64,000 bases of DNA from the NCBI RefSeq assembly GCF_025499465.1, contig NZ_JAIMCA010000003.1, forward strand, positions 372,001 through 436,000. Direction: 5' to 3'. The stretch's first letter is position 1. Every line of letters begins with the position of its first letter. Under the pieces are notes generated by a model. The model had not been told where the DNA came from, did not search any database, and was given only the letters and a program-made list of their open reading frames with translations. The stretch comes from Allobosea sp. BH3. Its GTDB lineage: Bacteria > Pseudomonadota > Alphaproteobacteria > Rhizobiales > Beijerinckiaceae. The position numbers were made by a program, and so were the translations under genes. This document shows, piece after piece, positions 42,924 to 52,092 of the stretch.

Positions 42924-43643
42924 ATGAGTGGTCTCATTCTCCCCTATACGTCCCCGGATGCGGGGCAGCCCTCCTCGCTGCATCCGGACTATCGCTCGAC
43001 AGTGCTACGCAGCCCGCGACAGGCCCCGCTCGTGATCCCGCAGACGCTGACGGAGGTGACCGGGCCGAGCGACTGGGCCCGGCTGATGGGCCCCGCGATG
43101 CAGGACCTCACCACGCAGCACAAGGGCGCGCCGCAGGGCCAGCGCATCGTCGTCACCGGCCGGGTGCTCGACGAGGATGGCAGGCCTGTGCCGAACACCG
43201 TCGTCGAGATCTGGCAGGCCAATGCGGCGGGCCGCTATATCCACGCCAAGGACGACTGGCCGGCGCCGCTCGACCCTAATTTTACCGGCGTCGGCCGTGT
43301 GATCACCGACGCCGAAGGCCGCTATCGCTATGTCACGATCCGGCCCGGCGCATATCCCTGGGGCAACCATAAGAACGCCTGGCGCCCCGCCCATATCCAT
43401 CTCTCGCTGCTGGGGCCGGCCTTCGCGACGCGGCTGGTCACGCAGATGTATTTCCCCGACGATCCGCTGATCGAGATCGACCCGATCGCCAACGCCGTGC
43501 CGATGCCGTATCGCCAGCGCATGGTTTCGCGCTTCGACATCGGCACAACCGTGCCGAACTGGGCGCTGGGCTATGTCTTCGACATCGTGCTCAAGGGCCG
43601 CGACCAGACGCCGTTCGAGGACGACCATGACGACGACCACTGA
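42924..43643 (+). CDS. pcaH: Protocatechuate 3,4-dioxygenase beta subunit
   Basis: A 239-aa intradiol dioxygenase subunit holding the Fe(III) site. The core is VVTGRVLDEDGRPVPNTVVE then IWQANAAGRYIHAKDD (first Tyr), TIRPGAYPWGNHKNAWRPAH (second Tyr and first His) and IHLSLLGPAF (second His). It opens protocatechuate to beta-carboxymuconate in the beta-ketoadipate route. AAGGGG lies eight bases before ATG. It overlaps pcaG by 17 bases. Other pca genes and the PcaQ regulator are not in the window. Confidence 0.95.
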   Translation: MSGLILPYTSPDAGQPSSLHPDYRSTVLRSPRQAPLVIPQTLTEVTGPSDWARLMGPAMQDLTTQHKGAPQGQRIVVTGRVLDEDGRPVPNTVVEIWQANAAGRYIHAKDDWPAPLDPNFTGVGRVITDAEGRYRYVTIRPGAYPWGNHKNAWRPAHIHLSLLGPAFATRLVTQMYFPDDPLIEIDPIANAVPMPYRQRMVSRFDIGTTVPNWALGYVFDIVLKGRDQTPFEDDHDDDH

Positions 43644-44328
43644 TCTGGAAAGCCGCAACGCTGCCCCGCGGCAGGACAGCCAGGATCCGTCGATCTTCGG
43701 CCAGACGCCCTGGCAGACGGTCGGGCCTTATTTCCATTACGGCTTGCCCTGGAAGGGCGGGGCCGATCTCGTCAGCCGCTCGGATATGGGCGCCCGGCCC
43801 GATCTGATGCCGCCGGAGCACTTCCTGCTCTCGGAATCGAACCTCTCCGGCACGCCGCAGGGCGAAGTCATCGAGATCGCCGGCTCCGTCCTTGATGCCG
43901 ATGGCCAGCCGATCAACGACGCCATGATCGAGATCTGGCAGGCCAATGACGCCGGCCGCTATGCCAGCCTTGACGACACCCGCGAGGACGTGCCGCTCGA
44001 CGAGCACTTCATCGGCTTCGGCCGCGGTTCGACCGACAAGGGCGGCGTGTTCCGCTTCCGCACGGTCCGGCCTGGCCGCGTGCCGGGCCCCGGCAACACG
44101 CTCCAAGCGCCGCATATCGCGCTCTCGGTCTTCGGACGCGGGCTCCTGAAGCGCCTGGCGACTCGGCTCTATTTCGCCGATGGCGAGGGCAACGAGACCG
44201 ACCCGATCCTGAATCTCGTGCCGGAATCGCGCCGCCACACCCTGATCGCCCAGCGCAAGCCGGACGGGACATGGTGGCTCGACATCAATATCGCCGGCGA
44301 GAACGAGACGGCCTTTTTCGACCTGTAG
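43627..44328 (+). CDS. pcaG: Protocatechuate 3,4-dioxygenase alpha subunit
   Basis: A 233-aa partner of PcaH with the same fold but without the full metal site. Typical parts are FGQTPWQTVGPYFHYGLPWK, MIEIWQANDAGRYASLDDT and TVRPGRVPGPGNTLQAPHIA. The ATG at 43627 lies inside the pcaH end, with GAGG six bases upstream, so the two subunits are made together. The frame stays open further upstream, but only as a shadow of pcaH. It is convergent with mfd. Confidence 0.94.
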   Translation: MTTTTDLESRNAAPRQDSQDPSIFGQTPWQTVGPYFHYGLPWKGGADLVSRSDMGARPDLMPPEHFLLSESNLSGTPQGEVIEIAGSVLDADGQPINDAMIEIWQANDAGRYASLDDTREDVPLDEHFIGFGRGSTDKGGVFRFRTVRPGRVPGPGNTLQAPHIALSVFGRGLLKRLATRLYFADGEGNETDPILNLVPESRRHTLIAQRKPDGTWWLDINIAGENETAFFDL

Positions 44329-44359
44329 GGAAGCGAAACGCGCACGAAACCACAGAGGC

Positions 44360-44405
44360 CATCCCGGGCGACCGATCGGCGCGGCTTTGCCGCTTGTCCG
44401 GGATG
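44360..44405. terminator. Nested hairpin between convergent pcaG and mfd
   Basis: CATCCCGG (44360-44367) pairs with CCGGGATG (44398-44405), and inside it GCGGC (44381-44385) pairs with GCCGC (44389-44393) around TTT. It lies in the 122-base gap between two convergent genes, where a bidirectional terminator is expected. There is no clear T tract, so termination is inferred from position and structure. It also resembles the dispersed palindromes at 48 and 59 kb. Confidence 0.45.
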
Positions 44406-44450
44406 ATACGCGAGGGGCGCCCTTCACGTCGAAGACGAAAGAGGCTCCGC

Positions 44451-47400
44451 TCAGGCCGCCTTCTTCCTTTCAGCGATGCGCGCGAGATCGGTGAGCAGTC
44501 GCCGGGTCGCCTTGAGGCGCTGCTCGACATTGTCGAAATCGTCGATGAAGACGACACGCATGTCTGGACGCACCTTCGCCAGCGTCCCGATCTTGGCGAC
44601 GTAAGAAACCAACCCTTCCGGATTGGCGAATTCATTGTTGCGGAAGGCGACGATGATGCCCTTTGGCCCAGCCTCGACCTTCTCGACATTGGCGCGCTTG
44701 CAGAGCGCCTTGATCGCGACGATCTCCAGCAGCTGATTGACCTCCTCCGGCAGCGCGCCGAAGCGGTCGACCAGCTCGGCGCCAAAGGACTGCAACTCGG
44801 CATCGTCATCCATGGTCGAGAGGCGCTTGTAGAGAGAGAGGCGAAGCGAGAGGTCGCCGACATAATGCTCGGGGATCGTGACCGGCGCGCCGATCTGGAT
44901 CGCCGGCGACCACTGCGTCTCGGTCTCGAACTCGATGCCGGCCTTGAGGGCCGCGACAGCCTCCTCCAGCATCTGCTGATACAGTTCGTAGCCGACCTCC
45001 TTGATATGGCCGGACTGCTCGTCGCCGAGCAGGTTGCCGGCGCCGCGGATGTCGAGATCGTGGCTGGCGAGCTGGAAGCCCGCGCCCAGCGTATCGAGCG
45101 ATTGCAGAACCTTTAGCCGTCTATCAGCCTGCTCGGTCAGCTTGCGGTTCGCCGGAACGGTGAAGAGAGCGTAGGCGCGGATCTTCGACCGGCCGACGCG
45201 GCCGCGCAGCTGGTAGAGCTGGGCGAGGCCGAACATGTCGGCGCGGTGAACGATCAGGGTGTTGGCCGTCGGGATATCGAGGCCGGATTCGACGATCGTG
45301 GTCGAGAGCAGGACGTCATACTGGCCCTCGTAGAAGGCCGTCATCACGTCCTCCAGCGTGCCCGCCGCCATCTGGCCATGGGCGATGCCGACCTTGCACT
45401 CCGGCACCTGCTTGTCGAGGAAGTCCTTGACGTCGGCGATGTCCTCGATGCGCGGCACCACGTAAAAGGACCGCCCACCCCGGTAGCGCTCGCGCAGCAG
45501 TGCCTCACGCACGATCAGCGGATCGAAGGGCGTGACGAAGGTGCGCACGGCCAGGCGGTCGACCGGCGGTGTCGCGATGATCGAGAGCTCGCGCACGCCT
45601 GTCATGGCGAGTTGCAGCGTGCGCGGGATCGGCGTCGCCGAAAGGGTGAGCATATGCACCTCGGCACGCAGCTCCTTCAGCTTCTCCTTATGGGCGACGC
45701 CGAAATGCTGCTCCTCGTCGACGATGACGAGGCCGAGATCCTTGAAATCGACGCCCTTGCCGAGCAGCGCATGGGTGCCGACGACAATATCCATCGTGCC
45801 GTCCTTGGCGCCCTGCTTCACCGCCTTGAGATCGGCGCTGCCGACGAAGCGAGAAGCCTGCCCGACATGAACTGGCAAGCCGGCAAAGCGATCAACGAAG
45901 TTCCGATAGTGCTGGCGGGCGAGCAGTGTCGTCGGTACCACGACGGCGACCTGCTTGCCATTCAGCGCGGTGGCGAAGGCCGCGCGCAGCGCGACTTCCG
46001 TCTTGCCGAATCCGACATCGCCGCAGACGAGCCGGTCCATCGGCCGGCCGGCGGCGAGATCGTCCAGTACCGCATCGATGGTGTTTTGCTGGTCTTCCGT
46101 CTCCTCGTACGGGAAGCGGGCGACGAACTCGTCATAGACTCCCTCGGGTGGGACGAGGCGCGGAGCATCCTTGAGCGCGCGCGCGGCAGCGATCTGGATG
46201 AGCTTGCCTGCCATCTCGCGGATGCGCTGCTTGAGCTTGGCCTTGCGGGCCTGCCAGCCACCGCCGCCGAGCCTGTCGAGCTGGACCTCGGTGTCCTCGG
46301 AGCCATAGCGCGAGAGCAGCTCGATGTTTTCCACCGGCAGAAACAGCTTGGCATCGCCGGCGTAATGGATCTCGAGGCAATCATGCGGCGCGCCTGCGGC
46401 CGTGATCGACTTCAAGCCAATAAAGCGGCCGATGCCGTGGTCGACGTGGACGACGAGGTCCCCCACCGCGAGCGAGGACAGCTCGGCAATGAAATCCTGC
46501 GGGCGTCGCGTCTTGCGGCGCGGCCGCACGAGCCTGTCGCCGAGGATGTCCTGTTCGCCGACGACCGCGAGCTTGCCGGCCTCGAAACCGGTCTCGAAGC
46601 CCCAGACCGCGAGCGCGACCGTACCGGGCTTGAGATCGAACGCGGCCCGCAGCGAGCCCGTCATCTGGACGCTCTTCAGGCCGTGGTCTTCGAGCACATG
46701 GGCGAGGCGCTCGCGCGAGCCTTCGGACCAGGCGGCCAGGATGACGCGCTTGCCCTCGGCTTCGAGCGCGCGGACATGGGCGACGGCGGCCTCGAAGACG
46801 CTGCCGGAATCGCCGGCTCGCTCGGCCGCGAAGCTGCGGCCCTGCTTGCCGCCGAGATCGAGGATCAGCTTACCTTCGCTATCGGGCAACTGGAACGGCG
46901 TGAGAGCCGCCACGCCCGCGGCATCGATCACCGCGCGCCACTCGGCCGGCGAGAGATAAAGCGCGTCCGGGAGCAACGGCTTGTAGGGGATGCCCCCTGC
47001 TGCGCCCTGCTGGTCGAGCGCGGATTTGCGGGCGTCGTAGTAATCCTTGATCAGGCTGATGCGCTCGCCCACCGCATCCTCGGCCTGATGGTCGAGCACC
47101 AGAGGCACGTCGGGCAGGTAGGTGAAGAGCGTATCGAGCTTTTCCGCCAGCAGGGGCAGCCAGTGCTCCAGCCCGGCCGGGCGGCGGCCTTCGCTGACGG
47201 CCTCGTAGAGCGTGTCGTCGCGGCCGGGTGTCCCGAAGGTCGCGATATAGGACTGGCGGAAGCGGCGAATGCTCTCGCTCGTCATCTGCGCCTCGGACAT
47301 CGGCACGAGATCGAGCCCGCGCATTTGCCCGGTGGTCCGCTGCGTCTCCGGATCGAAGGTCCGGATGGATTCGAGCGTGTCGCCGAAGAAATCGAGTCGG

Positions 47401-48002
47401 ATCGGCGCCGGCATGCCGGGCGGGAAGAGATCGACGATGCCGCCGCGCACGGCGAACTCGCCGGTCTCGCGCACGGTCGAAGTGCGTAGATAGCCATTGA
47501 TATCGAGCCAGCGCGCCAGCTCCTCGATATCGACCATGTTGCCCGGCGCCGCCGAGAAGCTCTCTGAAGCGACCTTGCCGAAGGCCGGCACGCGCTGGAG
47601 CGCGGCGTTGACGGTGGTGAGCAGCAGGCGCGGCCTGTCGCCGGATTTCGTCTTGGCGAGGCGCGAAAGCGTCGTCATCCGGTGGGCGACGATGGAAGGA
47701 GCGGGCGAAACACGGTCGTAAGGCTGGCAGTCCCAGGCCGGAAAGCTCATCACCTCGATATCGGGCGCGACGAACTGCAGCGCGTTCTCCAGAACCTGCA
47801 GGCGCTGGCCGTCCCGGGCGATGAAGACCAGCATCGCTGAGCCCTCGGCCTTCTTGGCGCGGGCGCGCGTCAGATCGGCGAGGACGACGGCGTCGAACCC
47901 GTCCGGCACGCCGGCGAGGGTCGGCTTGTCGCCGCGATTGAGCGCATCGAGCAGGCGGTCGAGCTGGAGCTTTGCGATCTGGGAGGGAGGCGGGATGCTC
48001 AT
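44451..48002 (-). CDS. mfd: Transcription-repair coupling factor
   Basis: A 1183-aa DNA translocase that removes stalled RNA polymerase and recruits UvrA. The N-terminal UvrB-like part is seen at VMSFPAWDCQPYDRVSPAPS, the RNAP-interaction domain at LVVHVDHGIGRFIGLKSITA, and the RecG-like motor at DRLVCGDVGFGKTEVALRAA (P-loop), LVIVDEEQHFGVAHKEKLKE (DEEQ box) and LTLSATPIPRTLQLAMTG; the C-terminal TRCF domain follows. Length and order are standard. The ATG at 48002 has only a weak ribosome site. Confidence 0.96.
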   Translation of the reverse strand: MSIPPPSQIAKLQLDRLLDALNRGDKPTLAGVPDGFDAVVLADLTRARAKKAEGSAMLVFIARDGQRLQVLENALQFVAPDIEVMSFPAWDCQPYDRVSPAPSIVAHRMTTLSRLAKTKSGDRPRLLLTTVNAALQRVPAFGKVASESFSAAPGNMVDIEELARWLDINGYLRTSTVRETGEFAVRGGIVDLFPPGMPAPIRLDFFGDTLESIRTFDPETQRTTGQMRGLDLVPMSEAQMTSESIRRFRQSYIATFGTPGRDDTLYEAVSEGRRPAGLEHWLPLLAEKLDTLFTYLPDVPLVLDHQAEDAVGERISLIKDYYDARKSALDQQGAAGGIPYKPLLPDALYLSPAEWRAVIDAAGVAALTPFQLPDSEGKLILDLGGKQGRSFAAERAGDSGSVFEAAVAHVRALEAEGKRVILAAWSEGSRERLAHVLEDHGLKSVQMTGSLRAAFDLKPGTVALAVWGFETGFEAGKLAVVGEQDILGDRLVRPRRKTRRPQDFIAELSSLAVGDLVVHVDHGIGRFIGLKSITAAGAPHDCLEIHYAGDAKLFLPVENIELLSRYGSEDTEVQLDRLGGGGWQARKAKLKQRIREMAGKLIQIAAARALKDAPRLVPPEGVYDEFVARFPYEETEDQQNTIDAVLDDLAAGRPMDRLVCGDVGFGKTEVALRAAFATALNGKQVAVVVPTTLLARQHYRNFVDRFAGLPVHVGQASRFVGSADLKAVKQGAKDGTMDIVVGTHALLGKGVDFKDLGLVIVDEEQHFGVAHKEKLKELRAEVHMLTLSATPIPRTLQLAMTGVRELSIIATPPVDRLAVRTFVTPFDPLIVREALLRERYRGGRSFYVVPRIEDIADVKDFLDKQVPECKVGIAHGQMAAGTLEDVMTAFYEGQYDVLLSTTIVESGLDIPTANTLIVHRADMFGLAQLYQLRGRVGRSKIRAYALFTVPANRKLTEQADRRLKVLQSLDTLGAGFQLASHDLDIRGAGNLLGDEQSGHIKEVGYELYQQMLEEAVAALKAGIEFETETQWSPAIQIGAPVTIPEHYVGDLSLRLSLYKRLSTMDDDAELQSFGAELVDRFGALPEEVNQLLEIVAIKALCKRANVEKVEAGPKGIIVAFRNNEFANPEGLVSYVAKIGTLAKVRPDMRVVFIDDFDNVEQRLKATRRLLTDLARIAERKKAA

Positions 48003-48030
48003 CGGGACGCTTCAGTTCTGACTATCTCTC

Positions 48031-48159
48031 GTCATTCCGAGGCGCGCCGCAGGCGCGAACCCGGAACCCACGACTGGTTCAAACATGTTGTGCCCGATTA
48101 TGGGCAGCTCACCCGGTCGTGGGTTCCGGGTTCTTCGCTGCGCGAAGCCCCGGAATGAC
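48031..48159. repeat. Long intergenic palindrome, GTCAT...ATGAC type
   Basis: Two arms of about 45 bases (48030-48074 and 48116-48160) are inverted copies around a 41-base centre. The outer 8-10 bases (GTCATTCC / GGAATGAC) and the inner 17 (AACCCGGAACCCACGAC and its complement) match perfectly; the middle is more divergent. It fills the gap between mfd and sdhE. It looks like a dispersed REP/MITE-type unit related to those at 52.1 and 59.6-59.8 kb. No gene lies inside. Confidence 0.75.
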
Positions 48160-48184
48160 GATAAGGGGAGCGGGCCGGCGTTAC

Positions 48185-48481
48185 TCACACATGAATCGGC
48201 TTGTCGTGCCGGTGAAACGCCTTCAGCCGCCGGTATAGTTCCGTGTCGTAGTTCTCCGGCACGGCGGCCTCACCGGTCACCCAGCTCAGCAGATCCCGGT
48301 CGAGCACCTCGATCAGGCGCTCGAACTCATCCAGCTCGGCCTCGCTGAAACCGGCGATCGCGTCGTCGGCGAAGCGGCCCATGATCAGGTCCATCTCGCG
48401 CATGCCGCGATGCCAGGCGCGGAAGAGGATCTTGCAACGGCGCGGATCGAGATCGGCGCTGGAGCGGGTCGAGCCGGACAT
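48185..48481 (-). CDS. sdhE: Succinate dehydrogenase flavin-assembly factor SdhE
   Basis: A 98-aa protein. The signature is FRAWHRGMREMDLIMGRFAD, whose RGMRE motif is needed for covalent FAD attachment to SdhA. Also typical are FSEAELDEFERLIEVLDRDL and W near the end of that helix. The start at ATG 48481 has GAGG five bases upstream; a long open frame continuing upstream lies antisense to recG and is rejected. It is divergent from recG with a 171-base gap. Confidence 0.94.
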   Translation of the reverse strand: MSGSTRSSADLDPRRCKILFRAWHRGMREMDLIMGRFADDAIAGFSEAELDEFERLIEVLDRDLLSWVTGEAAVPENYDTELYRRLKAFHRHDKPIHV

Positions 48482-48652
48482 GACAACCTCGGGCAAGAAG
48501 ATTTCGGGTGAAATGCTAGGGGACGGCGCAATGACAATGGGGCCGGCCCCGTCGCGGAGCCCGCCTCTGCGGGTTATATAGCGACCCAAGCCAGCGGAGT
48601 CAGCGGCCACGCGGCTGCGATTTCCGCACTCCTGACATTTCCGCGAGACGCC

Positions 48653-50752
48653 TTGCGCCCCTCGATCCTCGACCCGCTGTTCGCCGCCGTAACGACGCTT
48701 TCCGGCGTCGGGCCGAAGCTCGGCAAGGTGCTGGATCGCTTTCTCGGCAGCGAGACGCAGGCAGCGCGCGTCGTCGACCTGATGTTCCATCTGCCGACCG
48801 GCGCGGTCGACCGGCGGCCGAGCCCCTCCATCGCGGATGCGCCGATCGGCGATGTCGCGACCTTCGCGGCCCGCGTGACAGAGCACCGCCCAGCCCCGGC
48901 CGGCAAGAAGGCGCCCTATCGCATCCTCGTCGAGGACGAGACGGGCGACGTCACGCTCGTCTTCTTCCATGCCGATTCCCGGCATCTGGCGCAGAGCCTG
49001 CCGATCGGCGCCTATCGGATCATCTCCGGCAAGCTCGAACTCTGGGAGGGCATGCGCCAGATGGTGCATCCCGAGCGCATCCTCGATCCCAAGCTCGCCG
49101 ATACGTTGCCCGCCTTCGAGCCGGTCTATCCGCTGACGGAAGGCGCCGGCCCGCGCGTGATGATGCGGATCGCGCAGGCGGCTGCCGAGCGCTGCCCGGA
49201 CATGCCGGAATGGCAGGACCCGGCCTTCCTCGCCAAGAGCGACTTCCCCTCCTTCCACGCGGCGGTCGAGGCTCTGCATCACCCGGTCGACCGCAAGGCC
49301 GCCGAGGGCGACACCGTCGCGCGCCGGCGCATCGGCTATGACGAACTGCTCGCGAGCCAGATCGCGCTCGCTTTGGTGCGCCGCCAGCAGAAGAAAATCG
49401 CCGGCCGCGCGACCAGCGGCGATGGCGGCCTGCGCTACCGCATCCAGTCCGCCCTGCCCTTCGAGCTGACCGACGGCCAGCGCAAGGCCATCGCCGATAT
49501 CCATTCCGACATGGCCAAGCCCGAGAAGATGCTACGCCTCCTCCAGGGCGATGTCGGTTCGGGCAAGACCGTGGTGGCGTTGATGGCGATGGCTGCTTCG
49601 GCCGAAGCCGGCCGGCAATCGGTGCTGATGGCGCCGACCGAGATCCTTGCCCGCCAGCATGCCGAGAGGCTCGGGCCACTGGCCGAGAAGGCCGGCCTGA
49701 AGCTCGCCTTGCTGACCGGACGCGAGAAGGGCGCCGGTCGCAGGCAGGTGCTGGAGGGGCTGGCGAATGGCAGCATCGACATTGCGGTCGGCACCCATGC
49801 CCTGTTTCAGGAGGGCGTCACCTTCCACGACCTCGCGCTCGCCGTGGTCGACGAGCAGCACCGTTTCGGCGTGCACCAGCGCCTGCTGTTGGGCTCCAAG
49901 GGCGAAGCGGTCGATGTGCTGGTCATGACGGCGACGCCGATCCCGCGCACACTCTCGCTGACCTGGTTCGGCGACATGGATATCTCGATCCTCTCCGAGA
50001 AGCCGGCGGGCCGGAAGCCGATCGTCACCCGCGCCGTCTCCTCCGAGCGCCATGACGAGGTCGTCGGCGCCATCGGCCGGGCTGTCGAGAGCGGCGCCCA
50101 GGCCTATTGGGTCTGCCCGCTCGTGCAGGAATCCGATACGCTCGACGTCGCCGCCGCGCAGGAGCGCTACGAGGCGCTGCGCGAGATCTTCGGCGACAAG
50201 GTCGGGCTGCTGCACGGCCAGATGCCGGGCCGCGAGAAGGACGCCGCCATGGCGGCTTTCGTCGCCGGGCAAACGCGCGTCCTCGTCTCGACCACGGTGA
50301 TCGAGGTCGGCGTCGACGTGCCCAATGCCAGCGTGATGGTGATCGAGCATGCCGAGCGCTTCGGCCTCGCCCAGCTCCATCAGCTGCGCGGGCGGATCGG
50401 GCGCGGCTCGGCCGCCTCGACCTGCCTGCTGCTCTACAAGGGTCCGCTCGGCCCCATTGCGGAAGCACGCCTGACCATCATGCGCGAGACGGAGGACGGA
50501 TTCCGAATCGCGGAGGAAGACCTGCGGCTGCGAGGCGAAGGCGAGGTGCTCGGCACAAAGCAGTCCGGTTCGCCCGACTGGCGCATCGCCCGGCCAGACA
50601 TCGACGGCGACCTGCTGGCCGCGGCGCGTGACGACGCGCGCCTCCTCATCGAGCGCGATCCGCATCTGGAAACGCCGCGCGGCCAGGCGATCCGCGTGCT
50701 GCTCTACCTCTTCGAGCGCGACGTCGCGATCAGGCTGCTGCGGGCGGGCTAG
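48653..50752 (+). CDS. recG: ATP-dependent DNA helicase RecG
   Basis: A 699-aa branch-migration helicase for stalled forks and recombination intermediates. The wedge/OB domain covers about residues 50-160. Motor motifs are MLRLLQGDVGSGKTVVALMA (P-loop), LAVVDEQHRFGVHQRLLLGS (DEQH box), VMTATPIPRTLSLTWFGDMD, VSTTVIEVGVDVPNASVMVI and LAQLHQLRGRIGRG. The end has LRLRGEGEVLGTKQSG, the RecG signature. The start is TTG, the most upstream available, without a strong ribosome site; the N-terminal RPSILDPLFAAVTTLSGVGP supports it. Its end overlaps the convergent DUF502 gene by 23 bases. Confidence 0.96.
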   Translation: MRPSILDPLFAAVTTLSGVGPKLGKVLDRFLGSETQAARVVDLMFHLPTGAVDRRPSPSIADAPIGDVATFAARVTEHRPAPAGKKAPYRILVEDETGDVTLVFFHADSRHLAQSLPIGAYRIISGKLELWEGMRQMVHPERILDPKLADTLPAFEPVYPLTEGAGPRVMMRIAQAAAERCPDMPEWQDPAFLAKSDFPSFHAAVEALHHPVDRKAAEGDTVARRRIGYDELLASQIALALVRRQQKKIAGRATSGDGGLRYRIQSALPFELTDGQRKAIADIHSDMAKPEKMLRLLQGDVGSGKTVVALMAMAASAEAGRQSVLMAPTEILARQHAERLGPLAEKAGLKLALLTGREKGAGRRQVLEGLANGSIDIAVGTHALFQEGVTFHDLALAVVDEQHRFGVHQRLLLGSKGEAVDVLVMTATPIPRTLSLTWFGDMDISILSEKPAGRKPIVTRAVSSERHDEVVGAIGRAVESGAQAYWVCPLVQESDTLDVAAAQERYEALREIFGDKVGLLHGQMPGREKDAAMAAFVAGQTRVLVSTTVIEVGVDVPNASVMVIEHAERFGLAQLHQLRGRIGRGSAASTCLLLYKGPLGPIAEARLTIMRETEDGFRIAEEDLRLRGEGEVLGTKQSGSPDWRIARPDIDGDLLAAARDDARLLIERDPHLETPRGQAIRVLLYLFERDVAIRLLRAG

Positions 50753-51473
50753 CCGCGCCTTCCGATGGCGGCAGGCTGCTTCCCGCCTTCGGCTTCGGCC
50801 CGGCCTCCCCCGGCTGGATCAGCCCGGCCGACATGATGAGCTTGGCGCCGTCCTCGATCGAGATCGACAATTCCACGACCTCGCGGCGCGGCAGGTAGAA
50901 GAAGAAGCCCGTCGTCGGGTTCGGCGTGCAAGGCAGGAAGACGCCGATCTGCTCGTCCCCATCCGGCAGGCGGCCGGCGATCTCCGGCGCGGCCTCCTGC
51001 GCGATGAAGACGATCGACCACATGCCCGGCTGCGGAAACTGCACCATGCCGACCTTCCGGAAGGAGGTGCCCGTCTGGGAGAAGATCGTCTCGAAGACCT
51101 GCTTCACGCTCTTGTAGAGTCCGCGGATCACCGGCATGCGATGCAGGATCGCCTCGCCGGCATTGAGCAGCGAGCGGCCCACGAGGTTCGCCGTCAGGAA
51201 GCCCAGCAGCGTCAGCCCGACCAGAGCGATGATCAGACCGAAGCCCGGCACCGGATAAGGCAGGTACGAATCGGGCAGGTAGGAGGCCGGGATCAACGGC
51301 TTCACCAACCCATCGATGAAGTTGATGAACCACCAGGTCACCGAAGCCGTGATCGCGAGGGGGGCGGCGATGACGAGACCGGTCAGGAAATAGCGCCGCA
51401 GCCGCGTGCCGAGCGTGGTGTGAGTAAGCTCTGGCGGCAGGACGAGGCGGGGATCGGGTGGGCCGGCAGTCAT
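50730..51473 (-). CDS. DUF502 inner-membrane protein
   Basis: A 247-aa protein. Two membrane helices (FLTGLVIAAPLAITASVTWW and FGLIIALVGLTLLGFLTANL) flank a short periplasmic loop (residues 50-80), and a soluble domain follows with PVIRGLYKSVKQVFETIFSQ, VFIAQEAAPE and GVFLPCTPNPTTGFFFYLPR, the DUF502 signatures. Function is unknown; in plants the related COV proteins affect membrane traffic. The tail is Pro/Ala-rich. The gene is convergent with recG and divergent from the DUF454 gene. Confidence 0.87.
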   Translation of the reverse strand: MTAGPPDPRLVLPPELTHTTLGTRLRRYFLTGLVIAAPLAITASVTWWFINFIDGLVKPLIPASYLPDSYLPYPVPGFGLIIALVGLTLLGFLTANLVGRSLLNAGEAILHRMPVIRGLYKSVKQVFETIFSQTGTSFRKVGMVQFPQPGMWSIVFIAQEAAPEIAGRLPDGDEQIGVFLPCTPNPTTGFFFYLPRREVVELSISIEDGAKLIMSAGLIQPGEAGPKPKAGSSLPPSEGAASPPAAA

Positions 51474-51572
51474 CCTCTGATCCCCATCGGGCGCGACTTT
51501 GAGTCGGCTTGCAGGCGCAGCATCGTGCCGCGATATGACAATAAGCGAGGCGCCGGCATCTGCCAGCCCCTA

Positions 51573-51674
51573 GCATCGGACCGAAAAGTGGAACCCACTT
51601 TTCGGAAGAATCCGATGCGATAACGATCTGGTAGATCATCGTTATCGCGTCCGATAGGACGCGCGATGATCTAC
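51573..51674. repeat. Composite palindromic element with alternative pairings
   Basis: Dyad 1: GCATCGGA plus CCGAAAAGTGG (51573-51591) pairs with CCACTTTTCGG (51595-51605) and TCCGATGC (51611-51618), a known kind of palindrome in Hyphomicrobiales genomes. Dyad 2: GCGATAACGAT (51617-51627) with ATCGTTATCGC (51638-51648). Dyad 3: GTAGATCATCG (51631-51641) with CGATGATCTAC (51664-51674), enclosing GCGTCC/GGACGC. Dyads 2 and 3 share bases, so only one can form at a time. The element ends 23 bases before the DUF454 start codon. Confidence 0.7.
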
Positions 51675-51697
51675 GCCCAGCAAGCAAGGACGAGGCC

Positions 51698-52084
51698 GTG
51701 AGCGAGGACGATCAGCCGCGACGCCGTTGGCCGCGGCCGCTTCTGTTTGCGGTCGGCTGGATTTTCACGGCGCTCGGCGTCGCAGGGCTCATCCTGCCGC
51801 TGATGCCCGGTACGATCTTCCTGATCGCAGCGGCCTGGTGCTTCTCGCGGTCCTCGCCGCGCTTCGAGGCCTGGCTGGTCGGCCACCCCCGGCTCGGACC
51901 CCATGTCCTGCGCTGGCGCGAGACGGGCTCCATCGCCCGGCGCGCGAAATATCTCGCCTGCGGCTCGATGGTGCTGAGCTTCGTCCTGCTCACCCGGACA
52001 TCGGCGCCGCCGGTGGCATTGGTCGTGACGGCGATCTGCCTGCTCGGCTCGGCGGCATACGTGGCGAGCCGGCCCGAGGCCTGA
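51698..52084 (+). CDS. DUF454 (YbaN-like) membrane protein
   Basis: A 128-aa protein with about three to four helices. LLFAVGWIFTALGVAGLILP and LMPGTIFLIAAAWCFSRSSP followed by RFEAWLVGHPRLGPHVLRW are the DUF454 signature (LPxxPTxPFLLxAxxCFxRSS). Function unknown. The start is GTG with AAGGA seven bases upstream. The palindromic element just before it places this gene in an unusual leader. Confidence 0.88.
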   Translation: MSEDDQPRRRWPRPLLFAVGWIFTALGVAGLILPLMPGTIFLIAAAWCFSRSSPRFEAWLVGHPRLGPHVLRWRETGSIARRAKYLACGSMVLSFVLLTRTSAPPVALVVTAICLLGSAAYVASRPEA

Positions 52085-52092
52085 CACCGCGC

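Noticed and set aside
45246..47489. A 747-codon open frame on the plus strand across mfd
   Set aside because: It is antisense to the unmistakable mfd gene, is rich in Arg, Asp and Glu with no family motif, and such frames are common opposite GC-rich genes.
48031..48159. Possible CRISPR repeat
   Set aside because: The two arms are inverted, not direct, copies and there is no array of regularly spaced repeats or any cas gene.
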